This document shows, piece by piece, positions 5,165 to 5,560 of a stretch of DNA of 5,560 nucleotides. Origin of the DNA: Dehalococcoidia bacterium (GTDB taxonomy: Bacteria > Chloroflexota > Dehalococcoidia > SM23-28-2); the NCBI GenBank assembly GCA_022866185.1, contig JALHUG010000122.1, positions 1 through 5,560 of the forward strand, read 5' to 3'. The translations under genes and the position numbers were made by a program. The number at the start of each line of letters is the position of its first letter. Position 1 is the first letter of the stretch. Below the pieces are notes generated by a model that saw only the letters and a program-made list of their open reading frames with translations, ran no database searches and was not told the origin of the DNA.

Positions 5165-5254
5165 TGTGGAGAGAATTTTGAAATAGCTTCTGCTCACATC
5201 TTACCATGATATCAGACGCGAATCGCAGGCGAAAGGACAACAGGAGAAAGTGAA
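5165..5254 (-). other. AT-richer spacer after yqeY, no gene
   Basis: This 90-bp stretch between the yqeY stop and the hairpin doublet is more AT-rich than its surroundings. On the minus strand it holds TATCAT, 5 of 6 to a -10 box, but no good -35 hexamer at the right distance. I do not call a promoter here. No short ORF with a ribosome site was found. Confidence 0.3.
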
Positions 5255-5560
5255 CTAGGACTGGGGGAGTTCGGCCAGCAGCTCCGTGACCACCTCGTTT
5301 ATCTCGCGGCCCTCGGCCCGGCCTGCTAGCTGGGAGATGAGGATGGGCATAACCTTGCCCTTGTCGGCTGGCCCACGCGCCCCCGCCTGGGCGATGGCCT
5401 CGCGCGCTGCCTTGGCGATCTCCTCGCGAGACATGGCAGCGGGCAAATAGGCGAGGAGGACGGCCATCTCCGCCTCCTCTTTGTCCACCAGGTCCTGGCG
5501 GCTGCCCTTCTGGAACCCTTCGATGCTCTCGCGGTGCCTGCGCACCTCTTTGCTGATTAC
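5255..5560 (-). CDS. yqeY: YqeY, GatB/Yqey domain protein, C-terminal 101 residues (5' end outside window)
   Basis: The visible part starts in frame at the window edge (VISKEVRRHRESIEGF) and ends at the TAG at 5257-5255. It has the family pattern: a charged helix with RRHRESIEGFQKGSRQDLVDKE, then AEMAVLLAYLP, then the helical tail with DKGKVMPILISQLAGRAEGREINEVV, close to the GKVM...GRADG...N motif of YqeY. Complete family members have about 150 residues, so roughly the first third is missing. The domain resembles the tRNA-binding tail of GatB, the amidotransferase subunit, but stand-alone YqeY has no settled biochemical role. It commonly lies near rpsU, phoH, pgpH and ybeY, and the pgpH gene 180-195 bp downstream agrees with that. 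Confidence 0.92.
   Translation of the reverse strand, partial: VISKEVRRHRESIEGFQKGSRQDLVDKEEAEMAVLLAYLPAAMSREEIAKAAREAIAQAGARGPADKGKVMPILISQLAGRAEGREINEVVTELLAELPQS

Overview
This GC-rich window looks like a bacterial chromosome segment carrying five protein-coding genes, two of them cut by the window edges. The organism cannot be fixed from so little sequence. Three traits suggest a Chloroflexota (Dehalococcoidia-like) bacterium: TTCGACAG...GCTCA dispersed palindromic repeats, a secreted protein built of Cys-DDDGD-x-x-(I/F)NDGC repeats, and a yqeY/pgpH pair. This placement rests on remembered patterns, not on a search.

Left block, minus strand (1-2134): a CrtI/COG1233-type FAD-dependent oxidoreductase (2064 to 532) with its own plausible promoter is followed by the first 124 residues of a nitronate monooxygenase/FabK-like flavoprotein (start at 372, running off the left edge). 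The oxidoreductase gene contains a 32-bp imperfect palindrome (861-892) that is translated in frame. The 159-bp gap between the genes holds a short hairpin and a TATACT box that directly abuts a 7-bp perfect inverted repeat.

Middle non-coding region (2065-2611): it contains an inverted pair of dispersed repeat units (2193-2313). Both units are interrupted at the same internal junction, by different sequences. It then contains a good sigma70-type promoter (TTGACA, 16-bp spacer, TAAACT), a 10-bp palindrome at the expected transcription start, a run of nine G and a leader of about 148 nt.

Surface protein (2612-3385, plus strand): an exported acidic protein of 257 residues. It has a signal peptide, five Cys-bracketed Asp-rich repeats that probably bind calcium and form disulfides, an LPDVGG motif, a C-terminal membrane segment and a basic tail. 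It converges, 12 bp apart, on the next gene.

Right block, minus strand (3398-5560): the C-terminal part of YqeY (GatB/Yqey family) lies upstream of a PgpH-type 7TM-HD cyclic-di-AMP phosphodiesterase. All seven metal ligands of the phosphodiesterase are present, but its extracellular sensor region is reduced to about 50 residues. Between the two genes lie two neighbouring 8-bp perfect hairpins with mutually complementary loops (REP-like). The second one transcribed is followed by a T5 run and may act as a terminator or attenuator ahead of pgpH.

No tRNA, rRNA, CRISPR array or transposase gene is visible. The most interesting signals are the repeat biology (a palindrome inside a gene, interrupted inverted repeats, a REP-like doublet) and the repeat-built surface protein.
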